A stretch of 64,000 nt of DNA from Watersipora subatra (taxonomy: Eukaryota; Bryozoa; Gymnolaemata; Cheilostomatida; Watersiporidae), in assembly GCF_963576615.1 (NCBI RefSeq), contig NC_088717.1, positions 31,289,213 to 31,353,212 on the forward strand, read 5' to 3'. How positions within the stretch are numbered: the stretch's first letter is position 1; every line of letters starts with the position of its first letter. A program made the translations under genes and the position numbers. Of this stretch, positions 1 through 11,901 are shown piece by piece. The notes under the pieces were generated by a model. That model made no database searches, had not been told where the DNA came from, and saw nothing but the letters and a program-made list of their open reading frames with translations.

Positions 1-240
1 ACTTACACTGCGTTTGATTTTTAGAAAATCTGTACTACGTAATCATTGTTCAGTAGTCATCCAAACTTATAATTATTGTAATAATCTCATAAGAACTGTT
101 AAAAAATATCATCGTCATTTCCTTTACTTATACTGCGTTGGACATCAGTTAGAATACCAAAGTACTCAACTGTGTCGGCAAATGAAATTGAAAATGAAAA
201 AATTGAAATCGGCAAGAATGAAACGATTTCTGTACTCCTA

Positions 241-706
241 TATTAATTGCCGAAACCTTCGGCAATTCAACAATGCTATAGACTGCTGAAAAGTGCACGC
301 TTTTTTTCGTGAAATGCGCAAGACTTTATCGTTATATTCTCTGTCGCTCGGCGTTTCAATTTCCGGTTTTAACTTTTATTAAACCAAGCTTTTCAAGCGT
401 TTTCTGGCGATTTTCGTCCAAATTAATCTGTATATTTGTGTATAATCCGATCAGATGGGTTAGTTTTAGGAATTTGCGGTAACATTTCAAAGGCTTGGTA
501 ACATATTTAAATAGGTTTATATGCGTTTTGTATGATTATTATACTTAAACGACTTTACTGAAAAATAGTTAAATTTGTTGATAGGATTTCGTTGCAAGAG
601 TTTGATGACGGCCGTTAACGGATAATTTTTCGGGAGTTGTGTGCACATGTGCATTTATCATAAATCTCCCAATCAATCGCTTCACTCTTGTTTGGTCGTG
701 GGAATA
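241..706. repeat. Interspersed repeat A, copy 1
   Basis: This stretch matches 46869-47338 in the same orientation, with scattered substitutions and small indels along roughly 470 bp. Shared landmarks are a T-run followed by a GAAATGCGCA-type motif, a CTCTGTCGC motif and a GTTTGGTCGTGG motif at the right end. No coding frame is conserved between the copies. The family is unidentified. The right end lies just before the hAT insertion at 721. Confidence 0.7.
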
Positions 707-720
707 TGTCCTGTCAGCAA

Positions 721-1984
721 CAGGGTTGGCTTGGTTTAAACCAATGGTTTAAACCGAGTAATTTAAACCAGGTTTAAACCGGCCCGAAAAAACCAGTTTT
801 TGTTTTTTTTCGGTTTTTCATTATTTTTTGTGAAAAAACATAATATTTTAAGCTCCTAGTAGTTCATGTGCGGTAGAAATGCAATTAAATGTAACTATCA
901 GCTGTGGAAGTTTATTTAGGACACAGTTGACGGCAGAGCTCAAGTTGAAACTACATGAAATCCTAGCACAACAATGAATTAGTGAATTTCATTTTCAATT
1001 GATATATCAATTCAATTTATCAAGTGATATGATGATCTCTTTACTGATGAAATATAAAAACCACATGAAATATACTAATCCAATCATCGTTTCTAATAAT
1101 GAATGAATACTTTCTCAAGTCTGGCTAGTGAGAAAAGATTACTTATAATTAGAAATTAAAACAATAAGATCCTTTTGGACAAAAGCTTCAAGTTTGCAAG
1201 CTAATATTTCATTTATTGGGCACAAGCCAAAGTCGTTGGATTGTTAGAATTCAGTTTATCAAGTTTGTTGTGTTTTTAAAAGTTTTGAAAGGGAAAGGCT
1301 TTAAGGCAAAACGTAATAGGTGTGCTGTCGTAGTGCGAGGTCACGCAGATAGGCTTAAAGCTCACGTAGCAAAATGTCAAGCTGAAAACACCAATTAGGC
1401 AGTGATGCTAATATTCAGGTGATAGAAGTTGAGTCATCTGCCACTGCTGCAAACACTAGCAATGCATATGCATTATTGCTCTGCTCTACACTACCACACG
1501 ACTAATCACTGGGATTAAAGTTGGTACTTATACATAGAGCTGTATGTAAAATATTCACTTTATGTGATAAGATTTCTGCTCTGTATTTCATCAAGCATGT
1601 TTGATTTAAGACTCATTCTGAAATTCCCATGTTTTCTCTCTTTTTTCCCATAACAACTCCCACAGTACCATCTTTAACAGATGATTCCACATATGTATGT
1701 TCAATACTCAATCATGCAGTTATAGTAAGTGATGTTAATTAGGCTTAAAATTGCAAAAACCTTGGTAAAATTATAAAAACCATAAAAACAGGTTTAAACC
1801 ATAAAAACTGGTTTAAACCGAAAAAACCTGGTTTTTTTCATAAAAACCTGGTTTTTTCATAAAAACCTGGTTTTTTTCATAACCTGGTTTTTTCATAAAA
1901 ACCTGATTTTTTCATAAAAACTGGTTAATTCATAAAAACCATGGTTTTTCCGGTTTTTCATAACCATGGTTTTTTCCAACCCTA
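721..1984. mobile_element. Non-autonomous hAT element carrying a BED-finger remnant
   Basis: The ends are CAGGGTTGG and CCAACCCTA, an inverted pair typical of hAT elements. An 8-bp direct repeat GTCAGCAA flanks the element exactly (713-720 and 1985-1992), so the boundaries are firm. Both ends are rich in GGTTTAAACC and CATAAAAACC-type motifs. The centre (about 1216-1398, +) encodes a degenerate BED-type zinc finger with an RC...RGH...H...KC pattern; no hAT catalytic or dimerisation domain is present. A second copy of the family lies at 38029-40527. The perfect target duplication suggests fairly recent insertion. Confidence 0.88.
1216..1398 (+). pseudogene. BED zinc-finger fragment inside the hAT element
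   Basis: The frame keeps the second half of a BED finger (RC, RGHADRLKAHVAKC) and a short acidic tail. The upstream half, including the aromatic region, is lost here but partly visible in the copy at 39784-39960. It is too short to be a transposase and is read as a decayed N-terminal transposase piece. Confidence 0.6.
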
Positions 1985-1992
1985 GTCAGCAA

Positions 1993-2397
1993 CTAGATTA
2001 TTTTATCCTTGATATTATTAGATTAATGTACAGTATTTAAATTTAAACTTTTATCTATTAACCCAATGATATGAGCCCAATGATATGAGCCGAAAGCAAT
2101 GTCAATGAAAAACAATTCGTTAAATTTTATTCACCAGTTTTGAAATGCAACTTTGAGAAAAAGATTCTCAAGTCATGTTTATAATGGTCTAGTATTTGAG
2201 GAAGGAAAAAAAGTACTAACCCTTAATAGCTAAGTTAGGCACCAGGTATGATTTTACCTGAAGCAATCCGATAAAATATATAGATGCTCTGTTAGGACTC
2301 ATCAATTTGAGACCTATAAATTTAACATGGGATCCTCAATGGGATTCAATGCTTCCAGTAATAAGATTTTCTGAAAATCAGTATTATATATTGTGGT
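1993..2397. other. AT-rich spacer without a gene
   Basis: There is no recognisable coding region, RNA gene or repeat between the hAT element and the first LTR match. A duplicated CCAATGATATGAGCC phrase occurs near 2065-2090. Confidence 0.5.
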
Positions 2398-2690
2398 GGC
2401 TTTTTACAATACTATGTAGCAGCATAGCATGTACATTTGTTATCGGGGTTAATCCTTCTATCATACATGTATATTGCTTGTATTTGTCACATACTATCAT
2501 TATCAATCATACAGTGCTGCCAAAGTAACTACATGTACCTATAGTTTTTACTTTGTGCTGTTTTTGTCTATTCGCTTACTTGAATGTGTGAATGCTTGGA
2601 TTTAGCATGTAACATTGATATAATTAAATTGTTTACGCATAGAAGGAAGATTGGAAGATAAGTGACAGTAATATTGAAAGTAAATCTACA
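2398..2690 (+). repeat. 5' LTR (left edge uncertain)
   Basis: It aligns with 4894-5218 from GGCTTTTTACAATAC to an AAATCT-x-CA end. The left boundary may lie further upstream, but similarity fades before 2390. Confidence 0.7.
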
Positions 2691-2739
2691 AGCCATTATG
2701 TCTCTAAAATGATTAAAAGGTAGCTGTAAAACTATCAGA

Positions 2740-3165
2740 TATCGTCGGCGAATGAGATGACAACAGGTCAGGAAATTTTATCGAATGGCTCGAGGCGCTT
2801 GTTACAAAGCTGCAAAAAGTAAATGAGCTTACATCCTTCCTGCCACTATTTTTGCATGGACCAGTCTTTGCTATTTTCAAACAATTAGGCGATGAGAAAG
2901 ATACTTATGAAAAAATGAAAGTGACTTTGCTGTCAGCATTTGGCATGAACAGCTATGCAGCTTATGATCATTTGCAAAGAAGAATATTGCAAGACAGAGA
3001 GACTGTTGATGTCTATTTAGCTGACTTACAAAGGCTCGTGGCCATGATGGGACAAGAGCTCACTAGAACCACTGTTAAAATGTGCATTTATGGTAGGTCT
3101 CCTACCATTCGTGTATTGCCAAAAATATGCCTAAAAGAGCTCTTCTCAGTGTGTAGCAAATTAGT
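2740..3165 (+). pseudogene. gag remnant of the LTR element
   Basis: The frame shows a Ty3/gypsy Gag pattern: an SGNFIEWLEAL segment, then a LPLFLHGPVFAIF segment, then an AFGMNSYAAY segment and a VDVYLADLQRL segment, in the family order. A TGA lies upstream in the same frame near 2755, and the frame decays after about 3165 before any zinc knuckle. It cannot make a full capsid protein. Confidence 0.7.
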
Positions 3166-3454
3166 TGAATACTACTCTGTATATGGATGGCTGAGGGCTG
3201 CCTGCAGTTTTGTTAAGATGACTGCAAATGATGTTGGCTAAGATGAAAAGATACCAAACTATGCAAAGCATGTTATGAAGGAGGTGGTGTAAAAAGAGGC
3301 AGATGAGGATCCAGTAAAGTGTGTGAGTACGAGAAGTTGAGAATGCCAAAACTTGCAGTGTGATGCAACAGCAGTAGGTTGTCAATTAATTGGCTGTTCT
3401 CTGGAGATAGAGGGTCATGTGGTTGAAGACTGCATGACTGAGAAAGGATGCTTT

Positions 3455-4838
3455 TCACATCGATGTATTGGGGCTTGAAGCACCCATCAAGGGAGTGAGC
3501 CTTGCTTTGAAGTGGGAAGCGAAGGAGGTAGCTTTAGTTACAGATTCGGTGAGTGTTTATGGTTGTCTCCGCTCAATTTTGGAGGACATGAAGAGACCAA
3601 AGGTTAGTGGGCTGTGTGAGGTAGTCATCAAAAAGAGATTGGAGATGGTTACTCAGCTGATTAAAGAGTATGGGCTAGCGCTGTCAATAAAGCTAGTTCT
3701 ATCATAGAACAATGCATGTATATTCGATGCTTTCACCAGTGTTCCTAAAAAGTAGCTGCAAATGGTCCCCAAAACTGGAAATGATAAGGTTGCTGCACTA
3801 TACATTATAGAGGAATCAATAGCTCTTACTGAATTGCATAACAGGCACCACTTGGAAGTGAAGTGAACCTTGTGTCAGGATGCAGTTATCAGTGGACCGA
3901 GAGGTTGTTGCCGAAGTTGTTAAACCCTACCAGGTGTACAGGCAGATAGAGCCGGCACCAGTCACTTGGGAGCATGAGCTATTTAGATGTGAATCTGATT
4001 TTTTAGAGAATAGCAGCAAATGCAGAATTTGTCAACGGCAAACCGTATCTGGCTGTAGTAGACTGAACCTCGTAGGTTTGCAATCTGGACGACGTTGAGC
4101 AATGAAACTGCAGCCTAGGCAATCAAACACTTGTACAAAATCTTCCTTGGGAGGGGTTCACTCCAAGAACTGCTGTGATTATGGGCTGTGCTTCAGGAGC
4201 AGTAAAACTAAAAACTCTAGAGAACTGGGGTGTGTCACTGGCATTTTGTCGCGCATACAAATATTCCGGAAATGGTATTGTGGAAAATAACCATAGAAAA
4301 ATAAAGCGGATGGTAGCAAGGACAGATATCTCCTAAAGACATGTGTTCTGATGCACACCCACCTCTGCCAACATTGCAGCTACCAAAGTTGCAGCTACCT
4401 AAGTATACTAACCAAGGTTACCAGGAAAACCTGCAGTAGCAGGTTTACCAGGAGTTTTTCGTGATGTTTTGAACAAAAACCAATTGCTACCGAGCCGGGA
4501 ATAGGGTTTTTGTGATTCTTGTCTGGGCAAGATGTAACAAAATGTAGGCAAGAAGCGGTCACAAAGCTTGTGTCAGATAAAGTACTCAATAGATGGTGTC
4601 AATAGGCACATCTCTCATGTGAGACTAGCCAATGTGGACACGCAGGTGTCACAGACTGATCATGATGCTGTTAATGGTGGAGTCCAAGATATCTATGGAC
4701 AACATGGTCGGTCAATATGATCTACAGGGTGATGGAGATGGTGGCAGCGATTCCAGTAAAGGTGACAGTGACAATGATGGTCAGGGGGAAAGGGAGTCAG
4801 AAGCACTTCCAATCAGAAACAGAAGGCCACCCAGATAG
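3455..4838 (+). pseudogene. pol remnant (RNase H-like, integrase, C-terminal tail)
   Basis: Around 3468-3700 a frame with a VALVTDSVSVYGCL segment resembles the RNase-H-like region of gypsy polyproteins. Around 4205-4310 another frame carries an SGNGIVENNHRKIKRM segment, the conserved glutamate region of the integrase core. Near 4800-4838 an RNRRPPR tail resembles the end of such polyproteins. The pieces lie in different frames with stops between, so this is a fossil. Confidence 0.65.
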
Positions 4839-4893
4839 CTAGCAGACTTTTATGCTGGGGGATTTACATGTACATGTATGTCATTTGTATTAA

Positions 4894-5218
4894 GGCTTTT
4901 TACAATACTATGTAGCAGCATAGCATGTACATTTTGTTATCGTGGTTAATCCTTCTATCATACATGTATCTATCATACATGTATGCTTGTATTTGTCACA
5001 TGCTATTAATTATTATCGATCACACACTGCTGTCAAAGCAATCATCTGTGGTTTTTACTTGGTACTGTTTTTGCCTGTTTGCTTGATTCAATGTGTGAAC
5101 AGTTGGAGTTAGTTTGTAGAATTGACATAATAAAGTTTTTACACGTAGACAGACTCGAGGTAAAAGTAGATCACTCGGTTGGAATATAAATGGCAGTAAT
5201 GTTGAAAACAAATCTTCA
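4894..5218 (+). repeat. 3' LTR
   Basis: Direct repeat of 2398-2690, ending at a TCTTCA corresponding to TCTACA in the 5' copy. It contains an extra short duplication of a TATCATACATGTA phrase, which explains its greater length. Confidence 0.7.
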
Positions 5219-5981
5219 TACAGTACACCCCTGGATTATGGCGTTCTGTTTTGTGGTTTTTTCGCCTTACGATGTGAAACAAGATGTTTTTTCGTCCCTT
5301 GCATGCAGTGTTTTTTTTCATCACACAACATCAACAAAAATGTCTATGGAAATTCAAATTTGGCGGTCAGTGTGCTGAATACGTCGGGAATAACGAAAAT
5401 GCCGATATGCTAATTAAAATTTTATGCTAATTAATGTGGCATGTTATGACAACTTACATGCGCCGATGTCAAATATTTGGTTTACCAAATATTTGGTGTA
5501 AAATATTTGACATCGATAAACCGATGTCAAATTATTTATCTTATTATTATATTTAACTTTAAGTTTAGTTAATAAATGTTTGAGTTGTAGTTGTTAATAC
5601 TTCGCCAGCATAATTTTGTTTCGTTTGCTTTGAGAGTTACCCGCTTATAAGCTAAGTCTTGTAAAAAAAATTTGCGTTTTAGAATCCGCTTACATGCGGA
5701 AATACATGGTAAGCATTACTGGATAAATATATATTTATATATACATGTACATATCCAGTAATGTGTCTACTGGCACAATTTTGTGGCATTGGTGCAGGCT
5801 GATTGTTTCCTTGCTGAACATGGGTGAGTCAAAACATCTGAACAATGTAACAGCTATTACCGAGTGTAAAATCTGTCTGTACTTGTACTGTAGTACTGTA
5901 GTGTACCGTCTGTACTTTTGTATCAATGTCAAAAAGGAAGAATGACCTTTTATGTTTTTAGGTTTTCTGCGAACCTGAATA
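5219..5981. other. Upstream region of the UBOX5-like gene
   Basis: No further coding exon was recognised. A strong hairpin lies at 5464-5515. A TTTTTAG at 5955-5961 could be a splice acceptor for a 5' UTR exon joined to the first coding exon. No core promoter motif can be assigned with confidence. Confidence 0.4.
5464..5515. repeat. Perfect 15-bp-arm inverted repeat (hairpin)
   Basis: The arms CGATGTCAAATATTT (5464-5478) and AAATATTTGACATCG (5501-5515) are perfect inverses around a 22-bp centre. The centre contains another AAATATTTGG phrase, and a further CGATGTCAAAT copy follows near 5521. It may be a transposon end or footprint. Confidence 0.75.
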
Positions 5982-8900
5982 ATGGCTGTGGCTGTCAGTC
6001 CAAGCTTTCCCATCAACCTTCTCCCTGTTATGAAATGTATAAAGATTAGTTGTGATAAACCACACTATGATGGATTCAGTCCTTCCAATCTGCTCATTCC
6101 AAATAGCAAAGGTATGGCTATAGAACGACTGTAACATGGCTATAGCATGTCTATAAACCATGTCTATAAACCATGTCTATCAACCATGTCTATAAACCAT
6201 GTCTATAAACCATGTCTATAAACCATGTCTATAAACCATGTATTGTAGCTTTTTATGAAAATTTGCTTCAACACCCTTAATATACCCTTAATGTGGACTA
6301 GAACTTTGAATTAGAGATCAGGTTGGGACTCTTACAAGCCGAGTTGTAATTTTGCAGGGTTCATGGCAGAAAGATTTGTCAAGCCACCTGTGAACCTGAC
6401 AATAAGTTTTCCCTGCTCTATTCGTCTTCACGCAATTTCCTTTCACAACACCGTTAGATCTTTCACATCAAGCAGTTTTGAGGTAAACTACAGGCTTGGC
6501 AATAGATTGTAATATGGGGTTCTGAACCAAAATTTTCGCCCTAGGTATTTTGGTAGCAATAATGCGTGAAATATTCATAAAGTGTAAATTCTTTTATAGC
6601 CAGAAAAGGTTGTGAAAATAGTGAGAAATTGATAGAGAACTGTAATACAAGGTTTCACATTGCTAAAGATAAGTGTAGGGCTAAAAATTGCCAGTTAGGC
6701 TTGCTGTTTGTATCTATTTAGTATGCTAATTTATAAGCATACATTTCGCGTATAGCTGGCTGGTTGATTGGTGGGTGAAGAAAGTGAATTTTGGGTGGGT
6801 GAATGATGGGTGGGTGAATGATGGGTGAGGGGCGTGAGTGGTGGGTTTGGAGTGTGAATGCTGGGTGAGGTGCGTGAATGGTGGGTGAGGTGCGTGAATG
6901 GTGGGTGAGGTGCGTGAATGGTGGGTGAGGTGCATGAATGGTGGGTGAGGAGTGTCAATGGTGGGTGAGGAGTGTGAATGCTGGTTGAGGTGCATGAATG
7001 GAGGGTGAGGAGCCTGAATGGTGGGTGAAGAGCGTGAATGGTGTGTGAGGAGTATGAATGGTGGGTGAGGTGCGTGAATGGTGGGTGAGGAGCCTGAATG
7101 GTGGGTGAAGAGCGTGAATGGTGTGTGAGGAGTATGAATGGTGGGTGAGGTGCGTGAATGGTGGGTGAAGAGCGTGAATGGTGTGTGAGGAGTATGAATG
7201 GTGGGTGAGGTGCGTGAATGGTGGGTGAGGTGCGTGAATGGTGGGTGAGGTGCGTGAATGGTGGGTGAGGAGCCTGAATGGTGGGTGAAGAGCGTGAATG
7301 GTGTGTGAGGAGTATGAATGGTGGGTGAGGTGCGTGAATGGTGGGTGAAGAGCGTGAATGGTGTGTGAGGAGTATGAATGGTGGGTGAGGTGCGTGAATG
7401 GTGGGTGAGGTGCATGAATGGTGGGTGAAGAGGGTGAATGGTGTGTGAGGAGTATGAATGGTGGATGAGGTGCGTGAATGGTGGGTGAAGAGCGTGAATG
7501 GTGTGTGAGGAGTATGAATGGTGGGTGAAGTGTGTGAATGGTGGGTGAGGTGTGTGAATGGTGGGTGAGGAGCCTGAATGGTGGGTGAAGAGCGTGAATG
7601 GTGTGTGAGGAGTATGAATGGTGGGTGAGGTGCGTGAATGGTGGGTGAAGAGCGTGAATGGTGTGTGAGGAGTATGAATGGTGGGTGAGGTGCGTGAATG
7701 GTGGGTGAAGAGCGTGAATGGTGTGTGAAGAGTATGAATGGTGGGTGAGGTGCGTGAATGGTGAGTGAGGAGCGTGAATGGTGGGTGAGGTGAGTAAATG
7801 GTGGGTGAGGTGCATGAATGGTGGGTGAGGTGAATGAGCATAGCTGTCATATGTTCGAGCTTGATATATTTCTTTGAAAAGGAATAAAATTGAATCATGA
7901 TAGTTGTTATCGACTATTTCAGTCAATCACAACGTAAAATAAACTATAAGAAATAAGATAATTTATTAGGTTGCTAGATATCATGGCAAGTTGTTGCTGT
8001 AGCTAGCTTGGTTCTCCGTACTATTTCTGAAGAATTGACTTGAATGCACAAACTTTTGATAAGCATTGTTAATAAATCCTTTGTAGATCATGTCATATGG
8101 CCTAGCTGAGGGTGAAGAACCCTTGCAGTCTCCTAGCTATAAACAAATTGGATGGTGTCGCAACTATGAATCTGCAACTTTATGCTTTATAAACCGTAAA
8201 TACTCGACGGGTAGAGATCATTTATTCAACACTGCAGCTCAAAAGTATTATATTTCCTCTTATAACAGCACATTTTTAAATAGTGTTCGATGTCTGGCAA
8301 TCCGTATCACACATACCCTCAATGGAAGCATGCCTGTTCTCAAAGATTTGAATGTTATAGGCTATCCATTGTCATATGACCATCTCATATCTCATCTTGA
8401 TCTCATGCCAACTCAACCAAATCATAATAGAGTATCCCCCGTGAATGGAGGGCAGATTGACGGCCTAGCGGAGCAGCCCACATTGTCAGGCTTATCAGAA
8501 CAAACGCCCAAAGAATTTATTGACCCTTTGACCTGTGATTTGATGACTCTACCTGTAATACTTCCTTCGGGTTACACCATTGACCAGCTCACATTGCACA
8601 AACATATAGAAGCTGAAAAAAGTTGGGCTAGGAAGCCATCTGATCCATTCACTGGTATGTATCTGACTGATGCTAACTCCCCTGTCGTAAATCATCTTCT
8701 CAAAGAAAGGATTGATCGTTTCATTTTGGTAAATGACATTAAGACAGGACGAGCAGTTGGGGTTAAACGATGCGCCCCAATGAGTGATGGTGGAATGCCG
8801 AGAGTCACTCCGAAGCAGTCATGTACAGGCAACAGCGATTTAAATTCAGTGGATGCCTGTGACAGCCAGAGTGATAACCATAATAAAGCCAAGTGTCTCG

Positions 8901-9175
8901 CTCAGTCTGAGTCGAGGATATCAAATCGCCTCTGTAAAGTCTTGGAGAAGTCGACTAATCTTCGAACTGTCAGATTGTTACCAGCTGCTAGCGGCGACTG
9001 CTCTTCCTGCTCATCTACCAACTTGAAAGGCAGGATTTTTTATCAACTGGCTGGTTGCCAACATCTGTTATGTAAGGAGTGTTTAGGGCTTTGTGCTGCC
9101 AATGCTATAATTTCATGCCGCAAATGCATGGCGGTTACATTGGGATCACAAATCACACGCTATCATTCAGCATGA
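5982..9175 (+). CDS. UBOX5: RING finger protein 37 / U-box domain-containing protein 5-like
   Basis: Three coding exons join in frame: 5982-6111, 6358-6482 and 8087-9175, all with GT-AG junctions (phase 1, then phase 0). The product is about 447 residues; the human protein has about 540. The ATG at 5982 follows an in-frame TGA at 5976. The N-terminal part contains MKCIKISCDKPHYDG and FVKPPVNLTISFPCSI segments like the RNF37 N-terminal domain. The U-box spans about residues 226-300, starting PKEFIDPLTCDLMTLPV and containing SDPFTG and LKERIDRFIL. A C-terminal RING-like cysteine cluster (CSSC, GCQHLLCKECLGLC, SCRKC) lies at about residues 390-431. RNF37 is a mainly nuclear E3 ubiquitin ligase that works with UBE2D-class E2 enzymes. 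Gene and exon order are well supported; the 5' UTR is not defined. Both introns contain minisatellites. Confidence 0.9.
6126..6241. repeat. 13-bp tandem repeat in UBOX5 intron 1
   Basis: The unit is ATGTCTATAAACC, with about seven good copies preceded by degenerate ones. It starts only about 15 bp after the exon 1 donor site. One unit has TATCAACC instead of TATAAACC. Confidence 0.85.
6765..7842. repeat. 20-bp G-rich minisatellite in UBOX5 intron 2
   Basis: About 54 copies of GTGAATGGTGGGTGAGGTGC-like units fill most of intron 2. Three monomers make 60 bp. Variants marked by GCCTGA, GAAGAGCG, GTGTGTGAGGAGTA and GGTGCG recur in a fixed order, so there is higher-order structure. The + (sense) strand is G-rich and nearly C-free. 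All - strand frames stay open, which creates spurious ORFs of up to 390 codons. Confidence 0.95.
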
Positions 9176-9204
9176 TTCCACTAAGCAATTTTCTGTACTT
9201 CGGT

Positions 9205-9372
9205 ACATCAATATGGCTTATCATCCTGTAATTTGGTACATCAGTATGGCTTATCATCCTGTAATTTGGTACATCATTCTGTATTATCATTCTGTATTTT
9301 GGTACATCATTCTGTATTACCATTCTGTATTATCATTCTGTATTTTGGTACATCATTCTTTATTATCATTGA
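9205..9372. repeat. Imperfect tandem repeat just after the UBOX5 stop
   Basis: Units containing TTTGGTACATCA and TTCTGTATTATCA repeat irregularly for about 165 bp. They probably lie in the 3' UTR of UBOX5. Confidence 0.8.
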
Positions 9373-9395
9373 TGCAGCTTCTTTACTTATTTATT

Positions 9396-9401
9396 AATAA
9401 A
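9396..9401 (+). promoter_or_regulatory. Candidate poly(A) signal for UBOX5
   Basis: This is the first AATAAA after the stop codon, about 220 bp downstream. The area is AT-rich, so chance occurrence is possible. Confidence 0.4.
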
Positions 9402-9796
9402 ATACTCAAGAATACAGCATGACAAAATCTCTTTACTACAAGATGCATCGATCTCACTTTTAATTTTCCAAAAATTTTTATGCAGAAGTACAATTAAAAT
9501 AGACCTGGATACACATCTATATGCAATAAATAATATGTAATATAAAATATGATTAACAAAAACAACAGATGTAACAATATAATATATAAAATAAATATAA
9601 GAAAAGTGTGCAAGATTTCATCTCATCACGAAGCTGATTGGAGAATGGAATGCGACTTGTTAAAGCTCTTGCGCACACAATTTATATGGAGCTGTATATT
9701 ATATGGGCCGCAGAAGGAAACATCTTGAGAAAATGATAGGAATACAATGGTTGTTGAACAAACATTATTGCAACCGAAGGATTTTCTGTGAAATGT

Positions 9797-9860
9797 AGCA
9801 GTAGCAGGCACTTGCTTAGTAGTAGCGGGCACTTGCTTAGCAGTAGCGGGCACTTGCTTA
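9797..9860. repeat. 21-bp tandem repeat, three copies
   Basis: The unit is GTAGCGGGCACTTGCTTAGYA. Copies differ by one or two bases. Confidence 0.8.
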
Positions 9861-10065
9861 ATGGTCATCTTCTACGAATAGACACGAATACATCTACAAA
9901 TACTGAGTAGAAAACATGAAACATGATTATAATACTCCTTCACAACATTAATTTGAGAGATATTACGTTTAACAAAAAAACAGTCTTAACTGCTCCAATT
10001 TTATGACAGTAATGCTGGATGATAGTACGAATTGTTACAAGATAGTATTATGATAATCATAATGA

Positions 10066-10795
10066 TAATAGTGAGCAGTATATTATACATATGATAATAA
10101 TAGTGAGCAGTATATTGTACATATAATAATAATAGTGAGCAGTGTATTGTACATATGATAATAATAGTGAGCAGTATATTGTACATATGATAATAATAGT
10201 GAGCAGTATATTGTACATATGATAATAATAGTGAGTATTGTATATATAATAATAATAGTGAGCAGTATATTGTACATATAATAATAATAGTGAGCAGTAT
10301 ATTGTACATATAATAATAATAGTGAGCAGTGTATTGTACATATGATAATAATAGTGAGCAGTATATTGTACATATGATAATAATAGTGAGCAGTATATTG
10401 TACATATGATAATAATAGTGAGTATTGTACATATGATAATAATAGTGAGCAGTATATTGTACAGATGATAATAATAGTGAGCAGTATATTGTACATATGA
10501 TAATAATAGTGAGTATTGTACATATAATAATAATAGTGAGCAGTATATTGTACATATGATAATAATAGTGAGTATTGTACATATGATAATAATAGTGAGC
10601 AGTATATTATACATATAATAATAATAGTGAGCAGTATATTGTACATATAATAATAATAGTGAGCAGTGTATTGTACATATAATAATAATAGTGAGCAGTG
10701 TATTGTACATATGATAATAATAGTGAGCAGTATATTGTACATATAATAATAATAGTGAGCAGTGTATTGTACAGATGATAATAATATAGTGAAGA
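10066..10795. repeat. 32-bp AT-rich minisatellite
   Basis: About 23 units of a GATAATAATAGTGAGCAGTA + TATTGTACATAT pattern. Some copies are shortened, with GTGAGTATTGTACAT replacing GTGAGCAGTATATTGTACAT. Long - strand ORFs across it are products of the periodicity. Confidence 0.95.
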
Positions 10796-10939
10796 CAGAT
10801 AGGCGATAAAGTTTTAGCCAACGACAATGTTGAAGTTTTGTTTAGGAAAATACATACTAAAACTTAGCTGAAGTATGTATTGTACATAGTATGTATGTAC
10901 ATGTATGTGCTCAGTAAGCTAAATTCTTTTAAGTTAAAT

Positions 10940-11135
10940 TCAACGTATACTTTATAACCTTTAAGCGAATGCCACCTTCATTTGACCGCTACCTCTATTT
11001 CGCCTTTATAGGAGAAATAGAGAGAACACTTTATAGGAGAATGGTTTAAAAATAGAGCGCAACCCTTCAATTGAACGCCACCTCCACTTTGACATCCTTT
11101 GATTTTCGCAAACCCAAAATAGAAAGTGATCAGTA
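10940..11135. repeat. Dispersed repeat with GCCACCT motifs, copy 1
   Basis: The sequence has phrases such as AATGCCACCTTCATTTGACC and a GGAGAATGGTTTAAAAATAGAG block. The same phrases recur at 12590-12680, and an inverted fragment occurs at 12495-12530. It may be one end of a DNA transposon spanning 10.94-12.53 kb, but no target duplication was identified. Confidence 0.5.
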
Positions 11136-11901
11136 GAAGTGTCCCTAAAATCGCGCTAATAATGACTCGGCTACATAAAATACAATTCTTTCGATGTGTC
11201 TAATTGTATCAAAGTCCTTTTTCCAACTTCAAAGCTTTCCAGTTTGTTTATTGAAACTTTGACAACAGAAACAATTAAAAAATGCATCAGACTAATAGTA
11301 ATTCCTTGTTTAACGTCATCGTGATACTTCAACATATGTGAAAAACGGTTTACATTAACAATAGCATCTGAATAACTAGTTACAGGCTACAAGTTGTGCT
11401 TAGCGAGCAAAACTTTTAAGCATTGCATTTGTGTGGAATGCAAAGCGTAAAGGTTTTGCTGTGCTAAAAAAGTGTTTGGATGTTAATATCGATTAGATCA
11501 GCAGTGCAAAAAAAAAGTTGAGATCAGCAAACATGTGGAAGGCAATGAACAAAATGTTTGTTCCATCGAAAGTAACAATCAGAACGTAACTGGCCGAGCA
11601 AACGATGCGAATATTTTTACTTCAAAAATGTTAATTTCTGTTTCTGCATGTATTATAAGTTTAGTTCCTTTACATCACTTGTTTTCGAATATACTGTATA
11701 TTTGTAGCATGTGATAGATTATTATTATATAACATACAAATTTTCAGCATATTATTTCATAGCATTCTGATGTTTATCTCAACTGGGCTTCTCATGGATC
11801 GACGCTCATAATTCCTCTTCTATTAATATAAATCTAAATGTTTGTGCGTTTTGGTTTGTCCAGCTATAGCTATTACACTATACACATGTAATTTCCATTT
11901 C

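Larger units (their letters stand above)
2398..5218 (+). mobile_element. Degenerate Ty3/gypsy-type LTR retrotransposon
   Basis: Two direct copies of a roughly 300-bp sequence (2398-2690 and 4894-5218) bracket 2.2 kb of broken coding sequence. In order, the interior holds a gag segment, an RNase-H-like segment, an integrase-like segment and a C-terminal pol tail. A GGGGGA purine tract near 4856-4861 fits a polypurine tract before the 3' LTR. The protease and most of the reverse transcriptase are deleted or unrecognisable. The LTRs differ by many substitutions and indels, so the copy is old. No clean target duplication was found, partly because the left LTR edge is blurred. Confidence 0.75.

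Noticed and set aside
6726-7926. Long - strand ORFs (up to 390 codons) of His/Pro/Thr-rich repeats
   Set aside because: They are products of the 20-bp minisatellite, which is open in all - strand frames. They are antisense to the UBOX5 intron and lack start context or domains.
10001-10827. Overlapping - strand ORFs rich in Tyr, Ile, Leu and Cys
   Set aside because: Same reason: a simple AT-rich 32-bp repeat with no stops in several frames.
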